DNA of 64,000 nt from Aspidiotus rigidus (lineage: Eukaryota; Arthropoda; Insecta; Hemiptera; Diaspididae): assembly GCA_035079385.1 (NCBI GenBank), contig JAVHKY010000055.1, forward strand, positions 1,984,001-2,048,000, written 5' to 3'. Shown here piece by piece: positions 53,001 to 64,000 of this stretch. A model generated the notes under the pieces. That model worked only from the letters and a program-made list of their open reading frames with translations, was not told the origin of the DNA and ran no database searches. The translations under genes and the position numbers were made by a program. The first letter of the stretch is position 1, and every line of letters starts with the position of its first letter.

Positions 53001-56000
53001 GTCCCTCTCTCTCGGTCTGTCTCTCTCTCGCGTACAAGGAACGAGCAACAAAAAATGTAAACCCCTATTTCAATCAGGACGAGAAGGAGAGAAAAGTGTT
53101 TTGATCGAGTAACATATTAACCAGTCCGAACGTATTTTGAGAAGGTATACTATTGCGCGCGTTGATCGTAGAGTTTAAATATTACGTTCTGAACCCCTTT
53201 TTCTTGCTCGAAAGCCGCGAAAATTACGAATTTTACATTTTTATATTTTTCATTTTACTTTTCATCGTAACTTGCTCGTAATTGAAACAATCGACGTAAT
53301 TATTGTAACGTAAATTTACAGTGCTTGTTTGTGCGTAATCAATTGCCATCCATCCTCTCCCTTCACATCTGCTCGATTGAATTTTGAAGACATGTAAGTG
53401 CATAATACATACATTTCTTGGGATCAACGAATTAGATGAGCGCTCTTCTGAGGTTGAAAAAAAGGCCAATTAGAATAATTAATTAATATTACTCACTTAC
53501 AATATTCAGAATTTTAAATTGCATGCCTTATGGGGTTTTATACGCTTTAAAGTAAACAGTTTTTCTCTCTTTTAAATTGCAAACATTTTTCAAGTCCCTG
53601 CCTTTCCTCTATACGGTGAAGATTAATTTTAAATGAATAGTAACTGGATCAGATTACCCTCCCCCTCCCCACGGATACAATTTTTACTCACGTTGATTCT
53701 AGAATTCCCTTAAAATTTCGAACAAAAAGTTCAATTTTCGTCTGTAATCAAATTTTTAAAAATGTGGAAGGAAGAGGATAGATGCAAAAATTTTCAAAAT
53801 TACTTTCAAAATGAAACTCGGTTGTAGGACAATGCACTAAGAGCCCATTACCAGGAAAAATGAGAGTGATATTAGAAGAAAATCAAGAGGAATCGCGTGT
53901 TAATTAGGTATTTTACCCATTAAATTACGAGTTGAATTGAATGAAGGGAAGGAAGTAAGGAAAATTGAAAACGTTAGTCAGTCGACAGGAAAATAGGTCT
54001 AGATTCATTAGAAATATTAATTAAGTAAGATTATGCAATACCCATCAAAAATTTCGAATCCGTCCAGAATTTTTGCCAACTTTTGTCTACTTTTTCACAC
54101 ATTTTTAGGCCAAAAAATCAATCTCAGATATACTTTAAACCCCTCTAAAACGCAAAAATTTTCCCCGGGAATATGGTAATTAAGTAATAGTGCGTATAGA
54201 CTGTCAGCTAAGATGATACCTGCTCGAAACACAAGCGAGAGAATGTAGAATGCCTTAATAAAAAAAGGAATAGAAAAGGAAGAAAAGTGAGAGAGAAAGA
54301 AGAAAGTCAGTTAAATTAGATACGTGACGAATATCAGATACGAATTTACAGTGTCTATTAGCGGCCTGAAAAATGCAGACAAAATTCAATAGGGTTTCCT
54401 GTATGTAGACGTACGTATTATTGAATGAATGAGATGAGACGAAAGCAAAAAATTGATACATTAACTGAGCAATAAAATTCTAACTTTTGAATATACCGCA
54501 CTTCATTGTATTTAAGTCTGTCCCTCTCTCTCGGTCTGTCTCTCTCTCGCGTACAAGGAACGAGCAACAAAAAATGTAAACCCCTATTTCAATCAGGACG
54601 AGAAGGAGAGAAAAGTGTTTTGATCGAGTAACATATTAACCAGTCCGAACGTATTTTGAGAAGGTATACTATTGCGCGCGTTGATCGTAGAGTTTAAATA
54701 TTACGTTCTGAACCCCTTTTTCTTGCTCGAAAGCCGCGAAAATTACGAATTTTACATTTTTATATTTTTCATTTTACTTTTCATCGTAACTTGCTCGTAA
54801 TTGAAACAATCGACGTAATTATTGTAACGTAAATTTACAGTGCTTGTTTGTGCGTAATCAATTGCCATCCATCCTCTCCCTTCACATCTGCTCGATTGAA
54901 TTTTGAAGACATGTAAGTGCATAATACATACATTTCTTGGGATCAACGAATTAGATGAGCGCTCTTCTGAGGTTGAAAAAAAGGCCAATTAGAATAATTA
55001 ATTAATATTACTCACTTACAATATTCAGAATTTTAAATTGCATGCCTTATGGGGTTTTATACGCTTTAAAGTAAACAGTTTTTCTCTCTTTTAAATTGCA
55101 AACATTTTTCAAGTCCCTGCCTTTCCTCTATACGGTGAAGATTAATTTTAAATGAATAGTAACTGGATCAGATTACCCTCCCCCTCCCCACGGATACAAT
55201 TTTTACTCACGTTGATTCTAGAATTCCCTTAAAATTTCGAACAAAAAGTTCAATTTTCGTCTGTAATCAAATTTTTAAAAATGTGGAAGGAAGAGGATAG
55301 ATGCAAAAATTTTCAAAATTACTTTCAAAATGAAACTCGGTTGTAGGACAATGCACTAAGAGCCCATTACCAGGAAAAATGAGAGTGATATTAGAAGAAA
55401 ATCAAGAGGAATCGCGTGTTAATTAGGTATTTTACCCATTAAATTACGAGTTGAATTGAATGAAGGGAAGGAAGTAAGGAAAATTGAAAACGTTAGTCAG
55501 TCGACAGGAAAATAGGTCTAGATTCATTAGAAATATTAATTAAGTAAGATTATGCAATACCCATCAAAAATTTCGAATCCGTCCAGAATTTTTGCCAACT
55601 TTTGTCTACTTTTTCACACATTTTTAGGCCAAAAAATCAATCTCAGATATACTTTAAACCCCTCTAAAACGCAAAAATTTTCCCCGGGAATATGGTAATT
55701 AAGTAATAGTGCGTATAGACTGTCAGCTAAGATGATACCTGCTCGAAACACAAGCGAGAGAATGTAGAATGCCTTAATAAAAAAAGGAATAGAAAAGGAA
55801 GAAAAGTGAGAGAGAAAGAAGAAAGTCAGTTAAATTAGATACGTGACGAATATCAGATACGAATTTACAGTGTCTATTAGCGGCCTGAAAAATGCAGACA
55901 AAATTCAATAGGGTTTCCTGTATGTAGACGTACGTATTATTGAATGAATGAGATGAGACGAAAGCAAAAAATTGATACATTAACTGAGCAATAAAATTCT

Positions 56001-59000
56001 AACTTTTGAATATACCGCACTTCATTGTATTTAAGTCTGTCCCTCTCTCTCGGTCTGTCTCTCTCTCGCGTACAAGGAACGAGCAACAAAAAATGTAAAC
56101 CCCTATTTCAATCAGGACGAGAAGGAGAGAAAAGTGTTTTGATCGAGTAACATATTAACCAGTCCGAACGTATTTTGAGAAGGTATACTATTGCGCGCGT
56201 TGATCGTAGAGTTTAAATATTACGTTCTGAACCCCTTTTTCTTGCTCGAAAGCCGCGAAAATTACGAATTTTACATTTTTATATTTTTCATTTTACTTTT
56301 CATCGTAACTTGCTCGTAATTGAAACAATCGACGTAATTATTGTAACGTAAATTTACAGTGCTTGTTTGTGCGTAATCAATTGCCATCCATCCTCTCCCT
56401 TCACATCTGCTCGATTGAATTTTGAAGACATGTAAGTGCATAATACATACATTTCTTGGGATCAACGAATTAGATGAGCGCTCTTCTGAGGTTGAAAAAA
56501 AGGCCAATTAGAATAATTAATTAATATTACTCACTTACAATATTCAGAATTTTAAATTGCATGCCTTATGGGGTTTTATACGCTTTAAAGTAAACAGTTT
56601 TTCTCTCTTTTAAATTGCAAACATTTTTCAAGTCCCTGCCTTTCCTCTATACGGTGAAGATTAATTTTAAATGAATAGTAACTGGATCAGATTACCCTCC
56701 CCCTCCCCACGGATACAATTTTTACTCACGTTGATTCTAGAATTCCCTTAAAATTTCGAACAAAAAGTTCAATTTTCGTCTGTAATCAAATTTTTAAAAA
56801 TGTGGAAGGAAGAGGATAGATGCAAAAATTTTCAAAATTACTTTCAAAATGAAACTCGGTTGTAGGACAATGCACTAAGAGCCCATTACCAGGAAAAATG
56901 AGAGTGATATTAGAAGAAAATCAAGAGGAATCGCGTGTTAATTAGGTATTTTACCCATTAAATTACGAGTTGAATTGAATGAAGGGAAGGAAGTAAGGAA
57001 AATTGAAAACGTTAGTCAGTCGACAGGAAAATAGGTCTAGATTCATTAGAAATATTAATTAAGTAAGATTATGCAATACCCATCAAAAATTTCGAATAGA
57101 ATAAGTGAAATTCGTAATTATTTTTCGCATGAAATAGTATCATGAAAGGGGAATTTAGACAATTTTTCAAAATTATGTTCGTCAAAAATAAGACAAGGGG
57201 AATTTTTCATGTCTCAACCTTCAATTTTTGAAAAATTCAAATTTCTGTCATTTTATAATTTAAAATCCAATTTTTCGCTAATCCGTCCAGAATTTTTGCC
57301 AACTTTTGTCTACTTTTTCACACATTTTTAGGCCAAAAAATCAATCTCAGATATACTTTAAACCCCTCTAAAACGCAAAAATTTTCCCCGGGAATATGGT
57401 AATTAAGTAATAGTGCGTATAGACTGTCAGCTAAGATGATACCTGCTCGAAACACAAGCGAGAGAATGTAGAATGCCTTAATAAAAAAAGGAATAGAAAA
57501 GGAAGAAAAGTGAGAGAGAAAGAAGAAAGTCAGTTAAATTAGATACGTGACGAATATCAGATACGAATTTACAGTGTCTATTAGCGGCCTGAAAAATGCA
57601 GACAAAATTCAATAGGGTTTCCTGTATGTAGACGTACGTATTATTGAATGAATGAGATGAGACGAAAGCAAAAAATTGATACATTAACTGAGCAATAAAA
57701 TTCTAACTTTTGAATATACCGCACTTCATTGTATTTAAGTCTGTCCCTCTCTCTCGGTCTGTCTCTCTCTCGCGTACAAGGAACGAGCAACAAAAAATGT
57801 AAACCCCTATTTCAATCAGGACGAGAAGGAGAGAAAAGTGTTTTGATCGAGTAACATATTAACCAGTCCGAACGTATTTTGAGAAGGTATACTATTGCGC
57901 GCGTTGATCCTAGAGTTTAAATATTACGTTCTGAACCCCTTTTTCTTGCTCGAAAGCCGCGAAAATTACGAATTTTACATTTTTATATTTTTCATTTTAC
58001 TTTTCATCGTAACTTGCTCGTAATTGAAACAATCGACGTAATTATTGTAACGTAAATTTACAGTGCTTGTTTGTGCGTAATCAATTGCCATCCATCCTCT
58101 CCCTTCACATCTGCTCGATTGAATTTTGAAGACATGTAAGTGCATAATACATACATTTCTTGGGATCAACGAATTAGATGAGCGCTCTTCTGAGGTTGAA
58201 AAAAAGGCCAATTAGAATAATTAATTAATATTACTCACTTACAATATTCAGAATTTTAAATTGCATGCCTTATGGGGTTTTATACGCTTTAAAGTAAACA
58301 GTTTTTCTCTCTTTTAAATTGCAAACATTTTTCAAGTCCCTGCCTTTCCTCTATACGGTGAAGATTAATTTTAAATGAATAGTAACTGGATCAGATTACC
58401 CTCCCCCTCCCCACGGATACAATTTTTACTCACGTTGATTCTAGAATTCCCTTAAAATTTCGAACAAAAAGTTCAATTTTCGTCTGTAATCAAATTTTTA
58501 AAAATGTGGAAGGAAGAGGATAGATGCAAAAATTTTCAAAATTACTTTCAAAATGAAACTCGGTTGTAGGACAATGCACTAAGAGCCCATTACCAGGAAA
58601 AATGAGAGTGATATTAGAAGAAAATCAAGAGGAATCGCGTGTTAATTAGGTATTTTACCCATTAAATTACGAGTTGAATTGAATGAAGGGAAGGAAGTAA
58701 GGAAAATTGAAAACGTTAGTCAGTCGACAGGAAAATAGGTCTAGATTCATTAGAAATATTAATTAAGTAAGATTATGCAATACCCATCAAAAATTTCGAA
58801 TCCGTCCAGAATTTTTGCCAACTTTTGTCTACTTTTTCACACATTTTTAGGCCAAAAAATCAATCTCAGATATACTTTAAACCCCTCTAAAACGCAAAAA
58901 TTTTCCCCGGGAATATGGTAATTAAGTAATAGTGCGTATAGACTGTCAGCTAAGATGATACCTGCTCGAAACACAAGCGAGAGAATGTAGAATGCCTTAA

Positions 59001-62000
59001 TAAAAAAAGGAATAGAAAAGGAAGAAAAGTGAGAGAGAAAGAAGAAAGTCAGTTAAATTAGATACGTGACGAATATCAGATACGAATTTACAGTGTCTAT
59101 TAGCGGCCTGAAAAATGCAGACAAAATTCAATAGGGTTTCCTGTATGTAGACGTACGTATTATTGAATGAATGAGATGAGACGAAAGCAAAAAATTGATA
59201 CATTAACTGAGCAATAAAATTCTAACTTTTGAATATACCGCACTTCATTGTATTTAAGTCTGTCCCTCTCTCTCGGTCTGTCTCTCTCTCGCGTACAAGG
59301 AACGAGCAACAAAAAATGTAAACCCCTATTTCAATCAGGACGAGAAGGAGAGAAAAGTGTTTTGATCGAGTAACATATTAACCAGTCCGAACGTATTTTG
59401 AGAAGGTATACTATTGCGCGCGTTGATCGTAGAGTTTAAATATTACGTTCTGAACCCCTTTTTCTTGCTCGAAAGCCGCGAAAATTACGAATTTTACATT
59501 TTTATATTTTTCATTTTACTTTTCATCGTAACTTGCTCGTAATTGAAACAATCGACGTAATTATTGTAACGTAAATTTACAGTGCTTGTTTGTGCGTAAT
59601 CAATTGCCATCCATCCTCTCCCTTCACATCTGCTCGATTGAATTTTGAAGACATGTAAGTGCATAATACATACATTTCTTGGGATCAACGAATTAGATGA
59701 GCGCTCTTCTGAGGTTGAAAAAAAGGCCAATTAGAATAATTAATTAATATTACTCACTTACAATATTCAGAATTTTAAATTGCATGCCTTATGGGGTTTT
59801 ATACGCTTTAAAGTAAACAGTTTTTCTCTCTTTTAAATTGCAAACATTTTTCAAGTCCCTGCCTTTCCTCTATACGGTGAAGATTAATTTTAAATGAATA
59901 GTAACTGGATCAGATTACCCTCCCCCTCCCCACGGATACAATTTTTACTCACGTTGATTCTAGAATTCCCTTAAAATTTCGAACAAAAAGTTCAATTTTC
60001 GTCTGTAATCAAATTTTTAAAAATGTGGAAGGAAGAGGATAGATGCAAAAATTTTCAAAATTACTTTCAAAATGAAACTCGGTTGTAGGACAATGCACTA
60101 AGAGCCCATTACCAGGAAAAATGAGAGTGATATTAGAAGAAAACCAAGAGGAATCGCGTGTTAATTAGGTATTTTACCCATTAAATTACGAGTTGAATTG
60201 AATGAAGGGAAGGAAGTAAGGAAAATTGAAAACGTTAGTCAGTCGACAGGAAAATAGGTCTAGATTCATTAGAAATATTAATTAAGTAAGATTATGCAAT
60301 ACCCATCAAAAATTTCGAATCCGTCCAGAATTTTTGCCAACTTTTGTCTACTTTTTCACACATTTTTAGGCCAAAAAATCAATCTCAGATATACTTTAAA
60401 CCCCTCTAAAACGCAAAAATTTTCCCCGGGAATATGGTAATTAAGTAATAGTGCGTATAGACTGTCAGCTAAGATGATACCTGCTCGAAACACAAGCGAG
60501 AGAATGTAGAATGCCTTAATAAAAAAAGGAATAGAAAAGGAAGAAAAGTGAGAGAGAAAGAAGAAAGTCAGTTAAATTAGATACGTGACGAATATCAGAT
60601 ACGAATTTACAGTGTCTATTAGCGGCCTGAAAAATGCAGACAAAATTCAATAGGGTTTCCTGTATGTAGACGTACGTATTATTGAATGAATGAGATGAGA
60701 CGAAAGCAAAAAATTGATACATTAACTGAGCAATAAAATTCTAACTTTTGAATATACCGCACTTCATTGTATTTAAGTCTGTCCCTCTCTCTCGGTCTGT
60801 CTCTCTCTCGCGTACAAGGAACGAGCAACAAAAAATGTAAACCCCTATTTCAATCAGGACGAGAAGGAGAGAAAAGTGTTTTGATCGAGTAACATATTAA
60901 CCAGTCCGAACGTATTTTGAGAAGGTATACTATTGCGCGCGTTGATCGTAGAGTTTAAATATTACGTTCTGAACCCCTTTTTCTTGCTCGAAAGCCGCGA
61001 AAATTACGAATTTTACATTTTTATATTTTTCATTTTACTTTTCATCGTAACTTGCTCGTAATTGAAACAATCGACGTAATTATTGTAACGTAAATTTACA
61101 GTGCTTGTTTGTGCGTAATCAATTGCCATCCATCCTCTCCCTTCACATCTGCTCGATTGAATTTTGAAGACATGTAAGTGCATAATACATACATTTCTTG
61201 GGATCAACGAATTAGATGAGCGCTCTTCTGAGGTTGAAAAAAAGGCCAATTAGAATAATTAATTAATATTACTCACTTACAATATTCAGAATTTTAAATT
61301 GCATGCCTTATGGGGTTTTATACGCTTTAAAGTAAACAGTTTTTCTCTCTTTTAAATTGCAAACATTTTTCAAGTCCCTGCCTTTCCTCTATACGGTGAA
61401 GATTAATTTTAAATGAATAGTAACTGGATCAGATTACCCTCCCCCTCCCCACGGATACAATTTTTACTCACGTTGATTCTAGAATTCCCTTAAAATTTCG
61501 AACAAAAAGTTCAATTTTCGTCTGTAATCAAATTTTTAAAAATGTGGAAGGAAGAGGATAGATGCAAAAATTTTCAAAATTACTTTCAAAATGAAACTCG
61601 GTTGTAGGACAATGCACTAAGAGCCCATTACCAGGAAAAATGAGAGTGATATTAGAAGAAAATCAAGAGGAATCGCGTGTTAATTAGGTATTTTACCCAT
61701 TAAATTACGAGTTGAATTGAATGAAGGGAAGGAAGTAAGGAAAATTGAAAACGTTAGTCAGTCGACAGGAAAATAGGTCTAGATTCATTAGAAATATTAA
61801 TTAAGTAAGATTATGCAATACCCATCAAAAATTTCGAATCCGTCCAGAATTTTTGCCAACTTTTGTCTACTTTTTCACACATTTTTAGGCCAAAAAATCA
61901 ATCTCAGATATACTTTAAACCCCTCTAAAACGCAAAAATTTTCCCCGGGAATATGGTAATTAAGTAATAGTGCGTATAGACTGTCAGCTAAGATGATACC

Positions 62001-64000
62001 TGCTCGAAACACAAGCGAGAGAATGTAGAATGCCTTAATAAAAAAAGGAATAGAAAAGGAAGAAAAGTGAGAGAGAAAGAAGAAAGTCAGTTAAATTAGA
62101 TACGTGACGAATATCAGATACGAATTTACAGTGTCTATTAGCGGCCTGAAAAATGCAGACAAAATTCAATAGGGTTTCCTGTATGTAGACGTACGTATTA
62201 TTGAATGAATGAGATGAGACGAAAGCAAAAAATTGATACATTAACTGAGCAATAAAATTCTAACTTTTGAATATACCGCACTTCATTGTATTTAAGTCTG
62301 TCCCTCTCTCTCGGTCTGTCTCTCTCTCGCGTACAAGGAACGAGCAACAAAAAATGTAAACCCCTATTTCAATCAGGACGAGAAGGAGAGAAAAGTGTTT
62401 TGATCGAGTAACATATTAACCAGTCCGAACGTATTTTGAGAAGGTATACTATTGCGCGCGTTGATCGTAGAGTTTAAATATTACGTTCTGAACCCCTTTT
62501 TCTTGCTCGAAAGCCGCGAAAATTACGAATTTTACATTTTTATATTTTTCATTTTACTTTTCATCGTAACTTGCTCGTAATTGAAACAATCGACGTAATT
62601 ATTGTAACGTAAATTTACAGTGCTTGTTTGTGCGTAATCAATTGCCATCCATCCTCTCCCTTCACATCTGCTCGATTGAATTTTGAAGACATGTAAGTGC
62701 ATAATACATACATTTCTTGGGATCAACGAATTAGATGAGCGCTCTTCTGAGGTTGAAAAAAAGGCCAATTAGAATAATTAATTAATATTACTCACTTACA
62801 ATATTCAGAATTTTAAATTGCATGCCTTATGGGGTTTTATACGCTTTAAAGTAAACAGTTTTTCTCTCTTTTAAATTGCAAACATTTTTCAAGTCCCTGC
62901 CTTTCCTCTATACGGTGAAGATTAATTTTAAATGAATAGTAACTGGATCAGATTACCCTCCCCCTCCCCACGGATACAATTTTTACTCACGTTGATTCTA
63001 GAATTCCCTTAAAATTTCGAACAAAAAGTTCAATTTTCGTCTGTAATCAAATTTTTAAAAATGTGGAAGGAAGAGGATAGATGCAAAAATTTTCAAAATT
63101 ACTTTCAAAATGAAACTCGGTTGTAGGACAATGCACTAAGAGCCCATTACCAGGAAAAATGAGAGTGATATTAGAAGAAAATCAAGAGGAATCGCGTGTT
63201 AATTAGGTATTTTACCCATTAAATTACGAGTTGAATTGAATGAAGGGAAGGAAGTAAGGAAAATTGAAAACGTTAGTCAGTCGACAGGAAAATAGGTCTA
63301 GATTCATTAGAAATATTAATTAAGTAAGATTATGCAATACCCATCAAAAATTTCGAATCCGTCCAGAATTTTTGCCAACTTTTGTCTACTTTTTCACACA
63401 TTTTTAGGCCAAAAAATCAATCTCAGATATACTTTAAACCCCTCTAAAACGCAAAAATTTTCCCCGGGAATATGGTAATTAAGTAATAGTGCGTATAGAC
63501 TGTCAGCTAAGATGATACCTGCTCGAAACACAAGCGAGAGAATGTAGAATGCCTTAATAAAAAAAGGAATAGAAAAGGAAGAAAAGTGAGAGAGAAAGAA
63601 GAAAGTCAGTTAAATTAGATACGTGACGAATATCAGATACGAATTTACAGTGTCTATTAGCGGCCTGAAAAATGCAGACAAAATTCAATAGGGTTTCCTG
63701 TATGTAGACGTACGTATTATTGAATGAATGAGATGAGACGAAAGCAAAAAATTGATACATTAACTGAGCAATAAAATTCTAACTTTTGAATATACCGCAC
63801 TTCATTGTATTTAAGTCTGTCCCTCTCTCTCGGTCTGTCTCTCTCTCGCGTACAAGGAACGAGCAACAAAAAATGTAAACCCCTATTTCAATCAGGACGA
63901 GAAGGAGAGAAAAGTGTTTTGATCGAGTAACATATTAACCAGTCCGAACGTATTTTGAGAAGGTATACTATTGCGCGCGTTGATCGTAGAGTTTAAATAT
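47043..64000 (+). repeat. 1519-bp satellite array
   Basis: Head-to-tail units starting at ACCAGTCCGAACG: 47044, 48563, 50082, 51601, 53120, 54639, 56158 (1704 bp, with an insertion), 57862, 59381, 60900, 62419, and a partial one at 63938 to the window end. Units look almost identical by eye; seen variants are GATCCTAG at about 50127 and 57907 (GATCGTAG elsewhere) and AAAACCAAG at about 60142. AT-rich with a pyrimidine CTCTCT tract. Two short minus-strand frames (78 and 68 codons) recur in every unit only because the DNA is the same; no domain is recognisable. No TTAGG lies between units. Interpreted as subtelomeric satellite DNA. Confidence 0.95.
57096..57280. repeat. 185-bp insertion unique to satellite unit 7
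   Basis: Interrupts TTTCGA|ATCCGTCC of the standard unit. The inserted sequence is very AT-rich, has no clear terminal inverted repeats and could carry at most a 2-bp AT duplication. It may be a small mobile insertion, or the ancestral longer form retained in one unit. Confidence 0.85.

Noticed and set aside
47157..63760. Recurrent minus-strand frames of 78 and 68 codons in the satellite
   Set aside because: Copies of one non-coding unit; no start context, domain or divergence pattern supports coding.
47043..64000. CRISPR-like or multigene array
   Set aside because: Whole 1519-bp units are identical with no spacers; this is a satellite in an arthropod-like sequence.

Overview
The window looks like a telomeric or subtelomeric segment from an arthropod, most likely an insect. 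Three things point there: pentanucleotide (TTAGG)n tracts on the + strand, R1-clade non-LTR retrotransposons sitting head-to-tail in those tracts with a poly(A) immediately followed by GGTTAGG, and a long AT-rich satellite. TTAGG telomeres and TRAS/SART-type elements are established arthropod features. The order cannot be decided from the sequence. Nothing bacterial is present: no operons, tRNA, rRNA, CRISPR or host protein genes were recognised.

Layout. 1-1632: 3' end of a family-D element, poly(A), TTAGG. 1633-11667: full-length family-A TRAS-like element carrying three 1.29-1.30 kb tandem units upstream of its body (body 5514, ORF1 6345-8282, ORF2 8279-11356). 11681-12255: 5'-truncated family-C 3' end. 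12270-18582: full-length family-B element (ORF1 13104-15146, ORF2 15143-18151). 18596-28616: second full-length family-A element, again with three tandem units (ORF1 23307-25244, ORF2 25241-28318). 28630-35528: full-length family-C element (ORF1 29457-31439, ORF2 31436-34462). 35543-40674: two tandem units fused to a 5'-truncated family-A ORF2. 40709-46986: 5'-truncated family-D element with a 3.3 kb 3' UTR; its 3' end is the same sequence as 1-1593. 47043-64000: array of a 1519-bp satellite, 11 complete units plus a partial one, abutting 54 nt of TTAGG repeats.

How the parts work together (family knowledge plus inference). ORF1 is a Gag-like RNA-binding protein with CCHC zinc knuckles. ORF2 carries an N-terminal APE-like endonuclease, a reverse transcriptase and a C-terminal zinc motif. 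The two ORFs overlap by ATGA, suggesting termination-reinitiation. The endonuclease nicks the CCTAA strand and the RT copies the RNA from its 3' end (target-primed reverse transcription). All A, B and C copies share a 3'-terminal pair of hairpins with compensatory base changes between families, and a shared 5' terminus, CCCCCTCCGGGGGGCG.

Most notable observations. (1) The 5' terminus of every element body, and in degenerate form of every 1.29-kb unit, can fold in the strand order of an HDV-like self-cleaving ribozyme; I know of no such report for telomeric TRAS elements. (2) The 1.29-kb unit behaves as a discrete module with a fixed 5' end and nearly fixed 3' end, found in front of another unit, an element body, or a truncated ORF2. 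This is what RNA template jumping onto a ribozyme-trimmed RNA would leave. (3) Six TTAGG spacers between elements are almost constant at 13-14 nt. (4) Element 1 has a family-A coding region but a 5' UTR closer to family B, so 5' UTRs are exchanged between families. All structural claims come from reading by eye; no folding, alignment or database search was run.
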